A DNA stretch of 46,427 bases from Lichtheimia corymbifera B2541 (Eukaryota > Mucoromycota > Mucoromycetes > Mucorales > Lichtheimiaceae). The notes beneath the pieces are model-generated. The model had not been told where the DNA came from. It ran no database searches and saw only the letters and a list, made by a program, of their open reading frames with translations. The DNA lies in the NCBI GenBank assembly GCA_000697475.1, contig JNEU01000252.1, forward strand, positions 1-46,427, given 5' to 3'. Position numbers and translations under genes: made by a program. How positions within the stretch are numbered: the stretch's first letter is position 1; each line of letters begins with the position of its first letter. Below are positions 35,583 to 46,314 of this stretch, piece after piece.

Positions 35583-35855
35583 TCATTCTTCTTCCTTGTC
35601 TGGAGCATAGACGCAAGAGGATTCACCGTCATCCGCTACATAAGAGCACACAATGAGTATCATCAATGCCATCCCACATAATCCCTACTACGTACATTTT
35701 TCAATGGCGCATTTGTGTGCTGCAGGGCATTCATCGAGAGAAGTTTCTTTGCATCGCTTGATGTTTCTTGAGATTTCCTTGGCTGGATTCCACGCAAAAG
35801 TAAGATCGGCAAGGGCAATAGCAAAGACAAGCGAGATGATAAAGCTGAATTTCAT
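35583..35855 (-). CDS. Small secreted four-cysteine protein 3, intact (70 aa)
   Basis: Exon 1 is 35855-35696, exon 2 is 35635-35583, with a 60 bp intron (GTACGT..GTAG, phase 1). The start is MKFSFIISLVFAIALADLTFA, broken as MKFSFIISLV + FAIALADLTFA: a clear signal peptide with cleavage predicted near A21. The mature chain is about 49 residues with Cys35, Cys43, Cys49 and Cys61 (C-x7-C-x5-C-x11-C), ending in an acidic tail (PDKEEE). The last cysteine is encoded after the intron, as in its relatives. A TATA-like GATTATATAAG lies about 50 bp upstream. I know no named family with this pattern. A secreted disulfide-linked peptide (effector, defence or signalling) is inference. Confidence 0.75.
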
Positions 35856-36900
35856 CCTGAGGAGGAGATGATGGAGATAGGTAGTTCACCAAGAGAAGAG
35901 ATGTTCTTATATAATCCATGGTTGGCGCCTAAGATCATTTAGGGAGGTGGGGTTGTATACAAGAGAATAGGCTGCCAACAAAGAAAACTATCAATCTCAT
36001 GCATGTCGATAGATATCGGTTGCCATGGGAACATCCATTTCTGTAGTATTAGGACCGTATTCAGTAACGGGATGTTGAGAGATAGCAGCTCGTGTCATCC
36101 ATGCGACTTAAAAGAAAACAAGCGTGTCGAAACCATCCACCACTATGCAGACACTGATAATGACTCCTTGGATAACTAGCTCCTTGTTCGTGTAAACTCC
36201 CTATGTACTGCACTTGTCTAAGCCATGGCTTCTCCTGGTCATCACTGTCAATACGTCGTAATATCGTCTCCATGCTCTTCAATCATAAGGTGGTTGCCGT
36301 TGATAGTGCTTTTGCTGTGTGTTGGAATATAGCAGGCATTTTTGACGACGACATGACAGGATGGGCTCGATCTTGAGTGTGTGCCGTAACGCGAAGCATT
36401 GGAATTGTTGCAGAGTTGGTCTGGCATGGCCACTCATTAAAGTGTCCCCATTGTGTAGAGTGTGTATGTGTGTGTGTGTAAAACGGAAAATGTCAACTGT
36501 GTTCAGGAAAAGAAGAATGAAAAGGAAAATGGCCCTCACCTGACAAGCTCCAATCTGTCTGTCGGGGAATTCACGTGATCTGGAATGGATCCTTTATGCA
36601 AGAATGACCAGCCACCCTTCTTAATTGTCCTACGCTGCCTTGTCAAGTGCTTTTGATGGATACCCGTATGCATACATTTGGCGTTTGTATTTCCGGGAAT
36701 GGTGCAATGCTGCATAAATAAGGTTCAAGGAGGTCACCTTGCATATGACATTGGCTAAGACATCCACTACAGTGTTTTACGACTGTATATCCACCATCTG
36801 TTACCTGATCCAATGATTGAAAAACAAGGACAGTGTGCGAACAAGTGTATTGCCTCGAATCACGCATTGTACATATAATACCATTTGATGTCTTTCAAAG
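35856..36900. other. Intergenic; possible decayed coding remnants on the minus strand
   Basis: Minus-strand frames at 36643-36867 (HCSGCLSQCH) and 36061-36130 (MDDTSCYL, after a CTTTTAAG acceptor-like site) contain cysteines that recall the neighbouring families. No complete gene with start, leader and splice sites could be built, so no gene is called. Confidence 0.35.
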
Positions 36901-36905
36901 TTACA

Positions 36906-37113
36906 GCCACATGCAAAAGCGGACATTGGTTACGCTTCGATCTATAACAATGTAGCTTGGCATAGTCAATGATGCCACATTCAACACCATTTGATCTCTA
37001 AACGCCTTGGTTCTTCATCATCTTCTACGTGACCCCTGAAATGGGCGGAAGGCCAAGACATGACTTTTTGACTCGCAAGCATTATAAAGCGTGAATGCCA
37101 ACAGCTCTATAAA
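36906..37113 (+). promoter_or_regulatory. Promoter of twin-CX3C gene 1
   Basis: GCCACATGCAAAAGCGGACAT at 36906-36926 (also at 37772-37792, and shorter at 41861). CCCCTGAAATG lies near 37033 and TATAAA near 37083 and 37109. The same order of three words precedes the two other plus-strand members of the family. Confidence 0.6.
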
Positions 37114-37146
37114 CGCTATTCATCATCCATTCACACTCCCATTCAA

Positions 37147-37377
37147 ATGCATTTGAAACTATCACTTTTCCCTATACTCGCCCTTTGCTCGCTTACGGTG
37201 CTAGCTCAGGGACCCTTTGATGTTATGGTAGAGCAAGATACTACTAGCTCTACTGATGGACCTACCACGGAACAAAAAATTTCATGCGTCAATCATTGCA
37301 AGGATCCCGTAACTGGTAAAATAACGGATTCATGCTTCAATAATTGCCTGGTTCAAGCACACGGCGCCCAGCAGTAA
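37147..37377 (+). CDS. Secreted twin-CX3C protein 1 (76 aa)
   Basis: Single exon, ATG at 37147. Signal peptide is residues 1-21 (MHLKLSLFPI, then LALCSLTVLAQ) with cleavage after VLA or VLAQ. The mature part of about 55 residues has Cys47, 51, 63 and 67: C-x3-C-x11-C-x3-C (CVNHC and CFNNC). This is one copy of the unit that occurs twice in the protein at 42116. The CX3C pair is the cystine layout of alpha-hairpinin peptides, in which two helices are stapled by two disulfides. Mitochondrial small Tim proteins share the pattern but lack a secretion signal. The fold is therefore plausible, the function unknown. Confidence 0.75.
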   Translation: MHLKLSLFPILALCSLTVLAQGPFDVMVEQDTTSSTDGPTTEQKISCVNHCKDPVTGKITDSCFNNCLVQAHGAQQ

Positions 37378-37771
37378 ATAGTGGATCATCTGTAGTAGTA
37401 GATGTTTGAATAGTGTTTTTGTCTTATCCATGTCTCCCAATAAACCAACTTGGCTCGGTAGTGAGTAAGTGGTGTGCACTTTTTTCGATCCTGAATCGGC
37501 TGTGTCATCATCAAATTTGTTCGTGTGGTTCATTAAAAAGGGTCGTAAAGCTTCACGCATGTGTACTATCCAGGAAAAGGAATTGATATGGGTTCCCGAT
37601 GGCTATGAAGTGATTGGGGATAACACACAAATCACCATAAATATGTACATTTCAATAGGACGTATAATATTACAAGATCTGAGAAGCAATAAATTTCATG
37701 CATTGGTAATAGGCACAGCTAATGGGCGCCTGAACATGAACTTTCCACGTTGAGTGCTGAAGATCGTTTTC

Positions 37772-38097
37772 GCCACATGCAAAAGCGGACATCACCTTGC
37801 TGCCTGAGTCATCGTGGTATCTCTAAATCCTGCTAAATTCCAACACGAACGTGTATGTTGGTTTATGCACCATACCACCTTACATGAGATCTTGGAAACG
37901 CTCTTGCTGTAAACATGTACTGTCCCATTACAGCATACATTGATTTACGCAAACGATTGAGAAAAGACGCACTTAGGTCATCCCCTTTCTAAGAGGCGAC
38001 ACCGTTTTCACCATATACACTCAACACCACCGTAGCTCCGCATCTTTACTTTATGCAACCCCTGAAATTGTCGTAATTCATTTCGCAGCTTTATAAA
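37772..38097 (+). promoter_or_regulatory. Promoter of twin-CX3C gene 2 (pseudogene)
   Basis: GCCACATGCAAAAGCGGACAT at 37772-37792, CCCCTGAAATT near 38060, and CAGCTTTATAAAGGGTGAA from 38086. The TATA word lies about 45 bp before the ATG. Confidence 0.6.
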
Positions 38098-38139
38098 GGG
38101 TGAAATAATTATACACACCATTCATCCATCACTCGCAAT

Positions 38140-38347
38140 ATGAACATCAAGTTATCCCTTTTTATCACTCTCGTCTTGGTCAGTTTTGGCTCAACCACCA
38201 CCACCCTTGAAAGGAAAAAATGATTATCAAGGCCCTGTCACTGTAAGGGAAAAGGAAAAGTGTTTCAAAAGATGCAGAGTCATGCATTTTAAGCCAGTGC
38301 CTGAATGTCAAGAGCGGTGCTATCCAGGACAGCCTGTTGGAAAATAA
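38140..38347 (+). pseudogene. Secreted twin-CX3C protein 2, frameshift in the signal peptide
   Basis: ATG at 38140-38142 starts MNIKLSLFITLVL, as in its relatives, but the frame then runs into TGA at 38219-38221. One base further, the other frame gives SVLAQPP, the mature chain and CFKRC..CQERC (C-x3-C-x10-C-x3-C) up to TAA at 38345-38347. The shift lies near 38180. The promoter words are intact, so decay is recent or the base is a sequencing error. Confidence 0.7.
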
Positions 38348-39793
38348 CATCGTGGATACCACTCCCATTAGATATGCCGTCTACTATCTACTTGGTTGCT
38401 CTATTTTAACACACAATGAATGTCTTTCAATGAACTCTTATGATCGAAAACAATGAACATGCCTCTATTCATATAAATGTATACAAGATGCATTGATGTT
38501 GATCAAGCTCCTCTTGAATTTACGTACTATGTAGTGTATATTGGAGCGCGTGTTTATTACGCTGCCTTGAATAGGTCATGGCGGTAATATAGTAGCATTG
38601 CTTGCATCACAACACGCTAAGTGGCATTGTCATCATCATGCATGAAGTTGGTGTAACGATGAAGGGTGGCTGCTTTAATAAAAGATAGTGCTATGAAATC
38701 CTGCATGCCTAGCTTGTTCATTACGGTGTTGCTAATCATTTCTTATCAATAGATGACAATCCCGAGCTCATCCCATGATGAGTGCTTTGGATGGTCATTG
38801 TATGTATCAATCATTGTTGGATGAATCAATATTAAATGAGGGCCATCGTGATGGTGATTCTCAAAAAAAAAAAAAAGCCAAGTTCCTTCAGCTTGAAGAT
38901 AGAATGAAATGTTGTCGTCATATGGGAGATTGTATGTATTCAGAATCCATGGACGTTTATTCAGCTCTCTACTGGGGGACACTGTTGCATGGATACTATG
39001 TTACACAAGGATAACTATATACCACCAAAAGGATCCGTTTCATGTCAACAGCCTGGTTCCTCACAACAGCGTCCATCCAAAGGTTCACTTTTTTTTTTGC
39101 TGATTAGAATCGATCCATATTACTCCTTCTTCTCGTGTTCCTTCGAATGTTGAATCATATGTAGCCGTGAACGATGGGCATCAATCCATCATGCGTAATC
39201 GAATAGGGATGTTTTTGGCAATCCAAGAAATGGAATCCATCGTGTCGCAAAGCATCCTTGTGTCTTTTTGATCATTTGGAATGAAAATAATGACCGTACC
39301 GTTGCTGATATATCCACTGAAGCCATATGTACTCGATGTTGATATCAATCATCTAGGGAAAAAGGTGGTCAACAACGACTTGTGAATGCACATGGCGATC
39401 GCAGAGTGTATTGCCTGCTCGATTGACGACAACACAATGAAGGAAATGACTGAACCGGACAGCATCGCGAGTTGTTGCTGTTGCTGCTGCAAGAGACAGA
39501 TCAATCTTCGGGGTTCATGAGTTGAAAGAAAGTGAGTGAAAGACGATGGAGGATACTCTACAAGCAAGCGGAGCTAGATCGATCACCCTCCCCTATATCG
39601 TATACCACCCATCTTTAGCATACACACTTTTACTGGTAATAAAATCAATTAGGAATGAAATGCGTGGTTTCCATGCACTTTTGAATTATGGCTCATTATC
39701 ATCCATTTATCTGTGTAAGGGTGTCATATAACGTATATTGTCATTTTGTCGTTGCATGTAGCGTATGACAAATGGATTTACTGTTGAAAGAGA
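38348..39793. other. Intergenic, no gene recognised
   Basis: It contains a run of 14 A at 38862-38876. A short frame with CMYQS and KCCRHMGDCMY at 38775-39014 has cysteines but no leader or paralogue. Nothing can be assigned. Confidence 0.4.
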
Positions 39794-39993
39794 TCATACA
39801 TGCCCGGTTTGGTGGCATTCATCCTTTTGGGCTAGTATACTAGCACCACCATCAGCGGGTTTACCACCTTGTTGAGAGGCTTGATCAACATCAGCAATAG
39901 CGGAGCTTGACCATATGCTTTGAAAATCGTTGGGAACAGGTGGTTGGGCTAGCACTGCAAGTGCACCAACAGCGAATGTAGTGAAAAGGAATC
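39794..39993 (-). pseudogene. Secreted twin-CX3C protein relative, degraded
   Basis: On the minus strand a frame reads FLFTTFAVGALAVLAQPP, matching the leader and cleavage site of the protein at 42116. It goes on to a Gly/Ala/Asp-rich stretch (QQGGKPADGG) and a single DEC before a stop at 39794-39796. The codon just upstream of the leader is TGA instead of a usable ATG, and the CX3C hairpins are lost. It is the only member of this family on the minus strand. Confidence 0.65.
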
Positions 39994-41860
39994 ATATGGA
40001 GAGTCTTTGAGTGTATGTAATGGAAAGTTCACTTTTTTCATCAACCCTTTATCCGTAGAGTTATCCGAGTTACTACTATCCAGGGTTGTGGTTGTCCACA
40101 CCATATGACCAAATATCAAGCGATGCAAAGCTATGCATGATATGCCTGATGGCAACCGACTGCATCTTGGTGAAAATGGTGTTGCTATAAATAACCGACC
40201 TACAGCAAACACTATTGTATATATAAAAAGTCAAAGAGCTCATAAAATGTAAATTACATAAGAGCGATGTACCTGTATGTATACCATGATGAGTTGAGGA
40301 TGGTACATCCCATTGTACACCTACGTAGCACTCAAAGGACATGAGTCGCTCTATGTACGGTCATCATTTGAGAGGGTTACTGGAAATACCAAGGCATGTT
40401 GATCGATGCATGCTGCATAAATGTTGTTGTTGGAGGAGGAGGAATGAAAGAGGATGTTGCTATACTGTGCCTCACAATGTTTGTATACCTACTCCCACCA
40501 TTGATTATTGACACCTGTCATCCAATTCGTGAGCCAGTGTTGACCCAGATATCTCTTAAAAAGGTGCAACGGCAAGCTTACATGTTAGTCCCAAATGCCA
40601 TAACGCAAGGGCGGAGACCCTTAAAGCCGGTTGCCATGGGTGGAAATAGTGCTTGTTTTTGTTATCTCGGTGATATCAATTATATGTCTTGCAACCTGCA
40701 ACATCCTATTCTCAGGGGTAATGGATGATATGTACGCTGCAAGTTCACTAACATCCAGATGACTGACTACTGATCTGGGTGTCGCTGCATTATGGCAATT
40801 ACATCCGGCTTGAATATGAGAGCTGTCATTTTCAATTGGATGTTTGAATGAGCGTTGGGCTATTGCTAACATTGAATATTTATGATGCTCGTCGTTGGGC
40901 CCACAATAATGTCACAAAAGCTACATATTCCATGCAAGATTGATCGACATGGGTACTACTGTGCAATCCGGAGTTGAACCTCCTTAAAATTCGGCAAACA
41001 CTATACGATGATGAACCTAAAAAGTTCAACGTTTCATGACAACCATGTTGCTCCAATGACCTCTAGTCTTAGGCATCCTCAATCTTTCACTACAGCTACT
41101 GTAAAAACATGCGACATCTTTTTGGGTGTTCACATATTATGAGTGAAAAATGCAGCTTTTGGCAGATCCATGATGATTATGTATATGCTGCGATGTGAGC
41201 ATGTGGATTTATGATAGGACACAACACCAAGACAGCGGTTCAACGTCGACATTTTAGGATATGGAACCCCTGATGGCTGCACGTTGGCGCAAATAAATCC
41301 CTCTGCTATGTAGTGCGCTCTTCAAATCATTTCAAAAGGGGTCACATATATGTCCTCGAACGAATGGTGATTTATCCCGAACGACGACTTTTCTTGCTTA
41401 TGGCAAACAAGCCTCTAATATTGAACGCTGCCCTCCCGTACTCATTTGAGTGTACCCAATTGTTCATGCATATGATGATATGTGCGTAACATGGGGCCAA
41501 CCAAGTCATAAACTAGTTTTTGCCAAGTAAACTTTGCATGCTAGTGATCATGCAGATTGGTCATCCAACGCCGATCATCCAACAACACGCCCAATAGGAT
41601 CCTGCACTATGCGTCAAAGTACATATCACTTATACTACTACCAGCGCTAGACGACCCGCTTTAAGGGGACACACACTCTCTCTCCTTTTTGCTGATGATA
41701 CTGTGTACAAACTTTACACGTATAGCTTTTTTCTATTGCTCTTTGCCACCATTTGATCATGATGCGGATCCGTATATAAGGCTGACAAGGATTAATGATC
41801 CAAATAGGCAATGATTGTGGTGAGCCACACCACTGCTCCAAGTCAAACGGTTCTTTTTTC
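39994..41860. other. Intergenic, no gene recognised
   Basis: AACCCCTGATGGCTGCACG near 41264 and ACATGCGACATC near 41107 loosely recall the promoter words of the twin-CX3C genes, so a lost member may have stood here. The minus-strand frame at 40621-40872 has no recognisable domain. Confidence 0.4.
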
Positions 41861-42070
41861 GCCACATGCAAGCGCTGGGTTGACTGTGCATTATCTTTGT
41901 AACTTTTTTAACCGCCGCTCCGTTTACACATGTATAACATTGTCTTGCGCCCATCAAATGCGCTAAGTGTACATGGTTTCTAAGAAGAAAAGGCACATAC
42001 ATACGGAGCTCCTGAAATGATCATGGTGGTAGGGTTATAGCAAGGGCGCAACAGCTTTATAAAAGGGGTG
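41861..42070 (+). promoter_or_regulatory. Promoter of twin-CX3C gene 3
   Basis: GCCACATGCAAGCG at 41861, CTCCTGAAATGATC near 42009, and CAGCTTTATAAAAGGGGTGAA from 42052. TATA lies about 57 bp before the ATG. Confidence 0.6.
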
Positions 42071-42115
42071 AATAGATTTTCAAGCAGCATACCATCACTC
42101 ATCCCATAAAAAAAA

Positions 42116-42592
42116 ATGCAATTCAAGCGAACCCTTTTTATTACTCTCGCCTTTGGTACACTTGCTGTATTAGCACAACCAGCCCCAGGTGGTGACCCAG
42201 GAACAGGAGCTGTGAACAAACCCGATATTGGCGCCGTTGCTACGGATGCTCAAAAGGACACGTGTTTTAATCAATGCAATGACCAAGCAATCAAGGCTTC
42301 GTTCCAATGCTATGAAAAATGCTTGAAAAAGGCGCTTGCAGGCGGTCAAGATGCTGGTGCTGCTGCAGAGCCTATTCAAAAAGTAGGCACACCCGTTGGT
42401 ACACTAGAGCAGAGAAAGACCTGTTTCAAGAAATGTGAGCCGAAGCTTATCAACGAAGGTGAAAACTGCTATGTACAGTGCTTGGACGAGGTGACTGGTG
42501 GTGCAGCAAGCGCTGCTGCAAATGCTGGTGGAAATGCTGGTGCAAGCGGTGGTGCAGTCGCTGGGGCGGAATCACCCAAAATGGCTGCTTAA
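42116..42592 (+). CDS. Secreted double twin-CX3C protein (158 aa)
   Basis: Single exon, ATG at 42116 (the frame MQFKRTLFIT then LAFGTLAVLAQ is a signal peptide of about 21 residues). Two hairpin units have identical spacing, C-x3-C-x10-C-x3-C: Cys50/54/65/69 (CFNQC..CYEKC) and Cys103/107/118/122 (CFKKC..CYVQC). They are joined by an Ala/Gly/Gln linker, and a Gly/Ala-rich tail (res. 128-158) ends without a clear GPI signal. It looks like an internal duplication of the single-unit protein at 37147. The pattern fits tandem alpha-hairpinins. Function unknown. Its stop lies 90 bp from the start of the transposon at 42683. Confidence 0.85.
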   Translation: MQFKRTLFITLAFGTLAVLAQPAPGGDPGTGAVNKPDIGAVATDAQKDTCFNQCNDQAIKASFQCYEKCLKKALAGGQDAGAAAEPIQKVGTPVGTLEQRKTCFKKCEPKLINEGENCYVQCLDEVTGGAASAAANAGGNAGASGGAVAGAESPKMAA

Positions 42593-42688
42593 TTATATCG
42601 GTGTGACAATGGAAGCATGTGCATACTATATGTCTTGTCACTTTTTCTATTGTAAGATGTAAACACTGACACCTTTGAATGTTGTAGG

Positions 42689-42801
42689 GCATTTCGAAAC
42701 CAGTGCATTTTGCAAAATGCCCTAGTGCATATTGACTATTTCGAAATGCCCTAGGGCATTTCAGTTCTCAGTGCAGATGTCAAAACGCCCTAGGGCATAT
42801 T
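42689..42801 (+). repeat. Left terminal inverted repeat (113 bp visible)
   Basis: Built from short palindromes: GCATTTCGAAAC, CATTTTGCAAAATG, and GCCCTAG(T/G)GCAT at 42719, 42748 and 42787. The spacing of the last word (29 and 39 bp) suggests several protein-binding sites. Confidence 0.95.
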
Positions 42802-43180
42802 AGGCTAGATACATTATCTGTCTTCCCAGGCATATTAGTCATCATGTGAAAATATATAGTATATGTAATAATATGTACCACGTGAATAAAGCAATGAAAC
42901 ACCGATATCGCCATACCATTACCAATACAAGTAGTGTGATCTGATGAGAACAACTTTACATAATATATATTAGTCATCCTGTCTCCAATGGGAGATGAAT
43001 ACTAAGTTAGGCTAGTAGTAGCAGTCATCATATGATGCTTGTGATGTATAAGCATGTGAATCGTGTAAGTGGTAAATTATACCTTACATAATACAATATT
43101 GGTGTTTAGATATATATATGGTGATGGCATAAGCGATTTGCAATATCGTATTTATATTTTCTTTCTTTGCCATATTCACA

Positions 43181-45988
43181 ATGAACAACGATATGACTTC
43201 CGAACGCTCGTGGTTGTCTAGAAACAAGTTTCAAGAGCTCCTTGAGGACTATCGCTCATCTTTGATAGCCAAGCGAAGTGCTAAGACCTTTATTAACCAG
43301 GCTATGTACAATGACATCAAAGGTTTATTAGAGGTATGGTTGCTAGTAATCAGGCGTTATCCAATTGTGCTAAACATTGCTTGCCTTGGTTAAGGATTCC
43401 CACTACTCTCATCAGCGTGGCAAAGCATTTTCATCCTGGGTGCGAAAACATTTCAAGCTAACCGTTTTTGCGAATGGTATCACTATCGTTACTCCTCTTG
43501 ATGACGAAACAAAGACGATTGCAGTCGAGGAGCAATTGTACAACACCATCACCCGTGCGCATGAAGATTGCGGTCATGGTGGTAGGGATGCCACTGTAGA
43601 CAAGGTATGATGCTTATGGCCTACGCTCCACTATAATAGATTATGCTTACAAATGTATTGAAAATGCCTATGTAGCTTAAGGGCTACGCGCATTGTCCGC
43701 AGAGATTTGTGCAACTTGTCATTAAGCATTGCAACATTTGTGCAACGACCACTGCGCCCAACGTTACCCAGAGAGCTGCACAAGCAATCCGTGCTTCGTC
43801 ATTTTTAGAAATTGTTCAGGTATGATAGTATTTTGGATGGGCACCTTCATACTAATTGTACTATAGATGGATCTGATTGACTATGGTGGAAGTGACACTC
43901 GCGATGGTCTACCACGCTATATACTCCACATCAAGGACCATCGATCGAAGTTCTCTTGGGCGTATTCCCTTCTCCGAAAGGAATCAAGCGACGTTGGCAA
44001 GAAATTGCATGACCTTTTTTGTCTTGTTGGCCCTCCAATCTTTTTGCAAAGTGACAACGGTGGCGAGTTCACGGCACAAGCAATGGTAATAATGCCAATG
44101 AATGATTTACAATGAGTCGCTAATAGTATATGTATTCAGAAAGATGAACTGCAATCCAACTGGCCTTCCCTTCGCTTTATAAATGGTCGACCACGTCACC
44201 CTCAATCGCAAGGCCTTATTGAGCGTGGTAATAGAACGTTGGTGCAGAAACTCAACGCCTGGGTTGAAAATCAAAACGCAACAGAGGAGAACCCCAAGCA
44301 TTGGTCTGAAGGTCTAGGAATGGTGGTATATGCTATGAATACGTCAAGAACCAGAGTTCTTCGCGACAGCGCATATCGTTATGTGTATGGACAAGATCCT
44401 CATGCAGATAATACTATTTACCAAGAGTATATTGACCGCTCCTTAAATGGCGAACATGTCGTGGATGGCGAGGCAGTTGATACTATTCCTGAAATGGTTG
44501 AGGTCTATCAAACCGGGGAACATGTCGACGAAACCATCCCTGACAATGGTACCAATACAAGGCTTTCTGAACAAGAACAGAGTATAGATCCTGATGATGG
44601 CGGCAATAACGATGATCATAGCCTTGACTTTGGAGATGACAATGGCAATAGTGAAGATTCCAGTATTGACTTTGGAGATGATGAAGCTGAATCTCATGCA
44701 TCCCACGGTAACTGTTTGTTGTGCGTATACTACCAGATATAAGGTTTTTAATTGCTACCATCAGGCACAGATATCGATGCAAATACTAGGCATCATTATA
44801 CCTCTACAGAAACCCCACAAGAGGAGGCCCATCATGATGCTGGCGAAGGTAGCAACTGTAAGCATCTATTAGTGGTATGTATATGCAATGAGTGATTTAC
44901 TAATAGCGCTTTAAAAATAGCGAACAATGAATCTGGTGATACCATGACAGCTCCATTTCTCGAATTGCGTGATGCTAGCGGCCGTGGATTGATGACCATT
45001 CCTATTGAGGAGGCGGACGGCTTTCGTGACTTTTATCACACCAGCTTTCGATCCAATGTTCGACGTGCCTTCCGAATTGATACCAATGGCGAGCGTGTAC
45101 CAGTGGATCTGGATGATATTTTACGCAGTGATGATGATCATGGTATTGCACCTCCTTCACCTGTGTCGTATTCAAGCACGGAACCAGTGACCAGAAACAC
45201 AGAGTTTGATGGCAACACACATCCAGACCACTTTGCAAGCAATGATGAAGTTGAAGATGATGGCAGTGTCAGTGACGTATCGACCACTCGCCATAGTGCG
45301 ATTCGGAACGCTGCAGCAGCACATTACGACAACAACGTAGAATCGATTCAACAGCAGTAAGTCAAATTTAAAGACCACCCTTACCCTATGCTCACATTGT
45401 GTTATATAAAGACTGCTTGCTAGGCAACCACCAGTTCCAGAATATCACGTTGGTGACTATGTTGGAGTGCTTATTGACAATCGTGATCGTAGCAAGCGTC
45501 ACCCAAGATACCTACCATGCGTTGTCTATGACATTATAGTCAGGGAAAATACCGCCCCTAAATACAAGGTTCGATGCAAGCATGGTTTGATTCAAACTGC
45601 CTATCATGGAAGGGAGCTCAAAGATTTCACCCATCATGAATTTCACGAATTGGAATCGATTTCAAGCTCACCCATCGACGACAACACGCCAACAATTTCT
45701 GTTCGAGAAGCAGCAAGGTTGACTCGTGAATCCCAAGCAGCACCCGTACAGCAAGTTTGCAATTGCACTACCGGATGCAAGACCAATCGCTGCCCATGTC
45801 GACGCATCGACCAATATTGCAATGATGGTTGTCATCGGGGAACAGAATCCAGTTGTTCGAATTCCCATAACAGACATAATGCCAACGGCCGTAACAAAAG
45901 ATGCAGGACAAACCCCCAAAGTCGTATTGGCTATCGCCCCATCACACGTTCTCTTTCAACACGAAGAACAAGATCATCGAGGCAATGA
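43181..45988 (+). CDS. Transposon integrase/transposase: HHCC, DDE core, CXC cluster (795 aa)
   Basis: Eight exons: 43181-43333, 43395-43604, 43676-43819, 43867-44085, 44140-44707, 44765-44857, 44921-45356, 45424-45988. All introns are GT-AG (47-71 bp) and the joined frame is 795 codons plus stop. Zinc-binding HHCC: AHEDCGH near 111-117 and HCNIC near 143. DDE core: D171 (MDLIDYGG), D232 (LQSDNGGEF), E270 (QSQGLIERGN), giving 37 residues between the last two. An acidic Asp/Glu-rich linker follows. A C-terminal SH3-like segment (YHVGDYVGVLIDNRDR..RYLPCVVYDI) then leads to a Cys cluster near 720-748 (CNCTTGCKTNRCPC..CNDGCH). This order matches the KRBA2/Ginger integrase family. It should cut and rejoin the ends of its own element. 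Start chosen at the first ATG after a TATA-poor leader. Confidence 0.88.
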
Positions 45989-46314
45989 GCAGAGCACGTT
46001 CAGTATAGTTGGTATAGTGCTGTCAAGTGTAATACTTACAACATTATCTTCTTTATATATAAATAAATAGCAGTCCCAATTATATCTTTGACTTGTGAAC
46101 ATGTATTCATTTTATGTTTTCTATCATGACTGCCTTTTACATTTGAGAATAGGATAATATCAAAATTACCGTCAATAGAGCGAATGAAATGAATGCCATT
46201 TTCACAACACATTAAAGGTTTATAATCATACATGCATTGGAAACAAGTAACAGTATTTTATTTGCGAATAGAGGTGTCACTATTATAAAATGATGAATGG
46301 CTATCTGTAGTATC

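Noticed and set aside
36643..36867. Minus-strand frame with CSGCLSQC as a further secreted cysteine protein
   Set aside because: No signal peptide, no matching intron, and a cysteine spacing unlike either family. Kept only as a possible remnant.
38775..39014. 79-codon frame with KCCRHMGDCMY
   Set aside because: It contains a long A-run, has no leader, promoter words or paralogue, and the cysteines fit neither family.
37147..42592. Small Tim (mitochondrial chaperone) identity for the twin-CX3C proteins
   Set aside because: They have clear secretory signal peptides and very acidic or Gly/Ala-rich surroundings. Small Tims have no leader and a conserved core that is absent here.
43867..44742. 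Integrase belonging to a Gypsy-type LTR retrotransposon
   Set aside because: No reverse transcriptase, RNase H, protease or LTR is present. The gene has spliced introns and is bounded by inverted, not direct, repeats.
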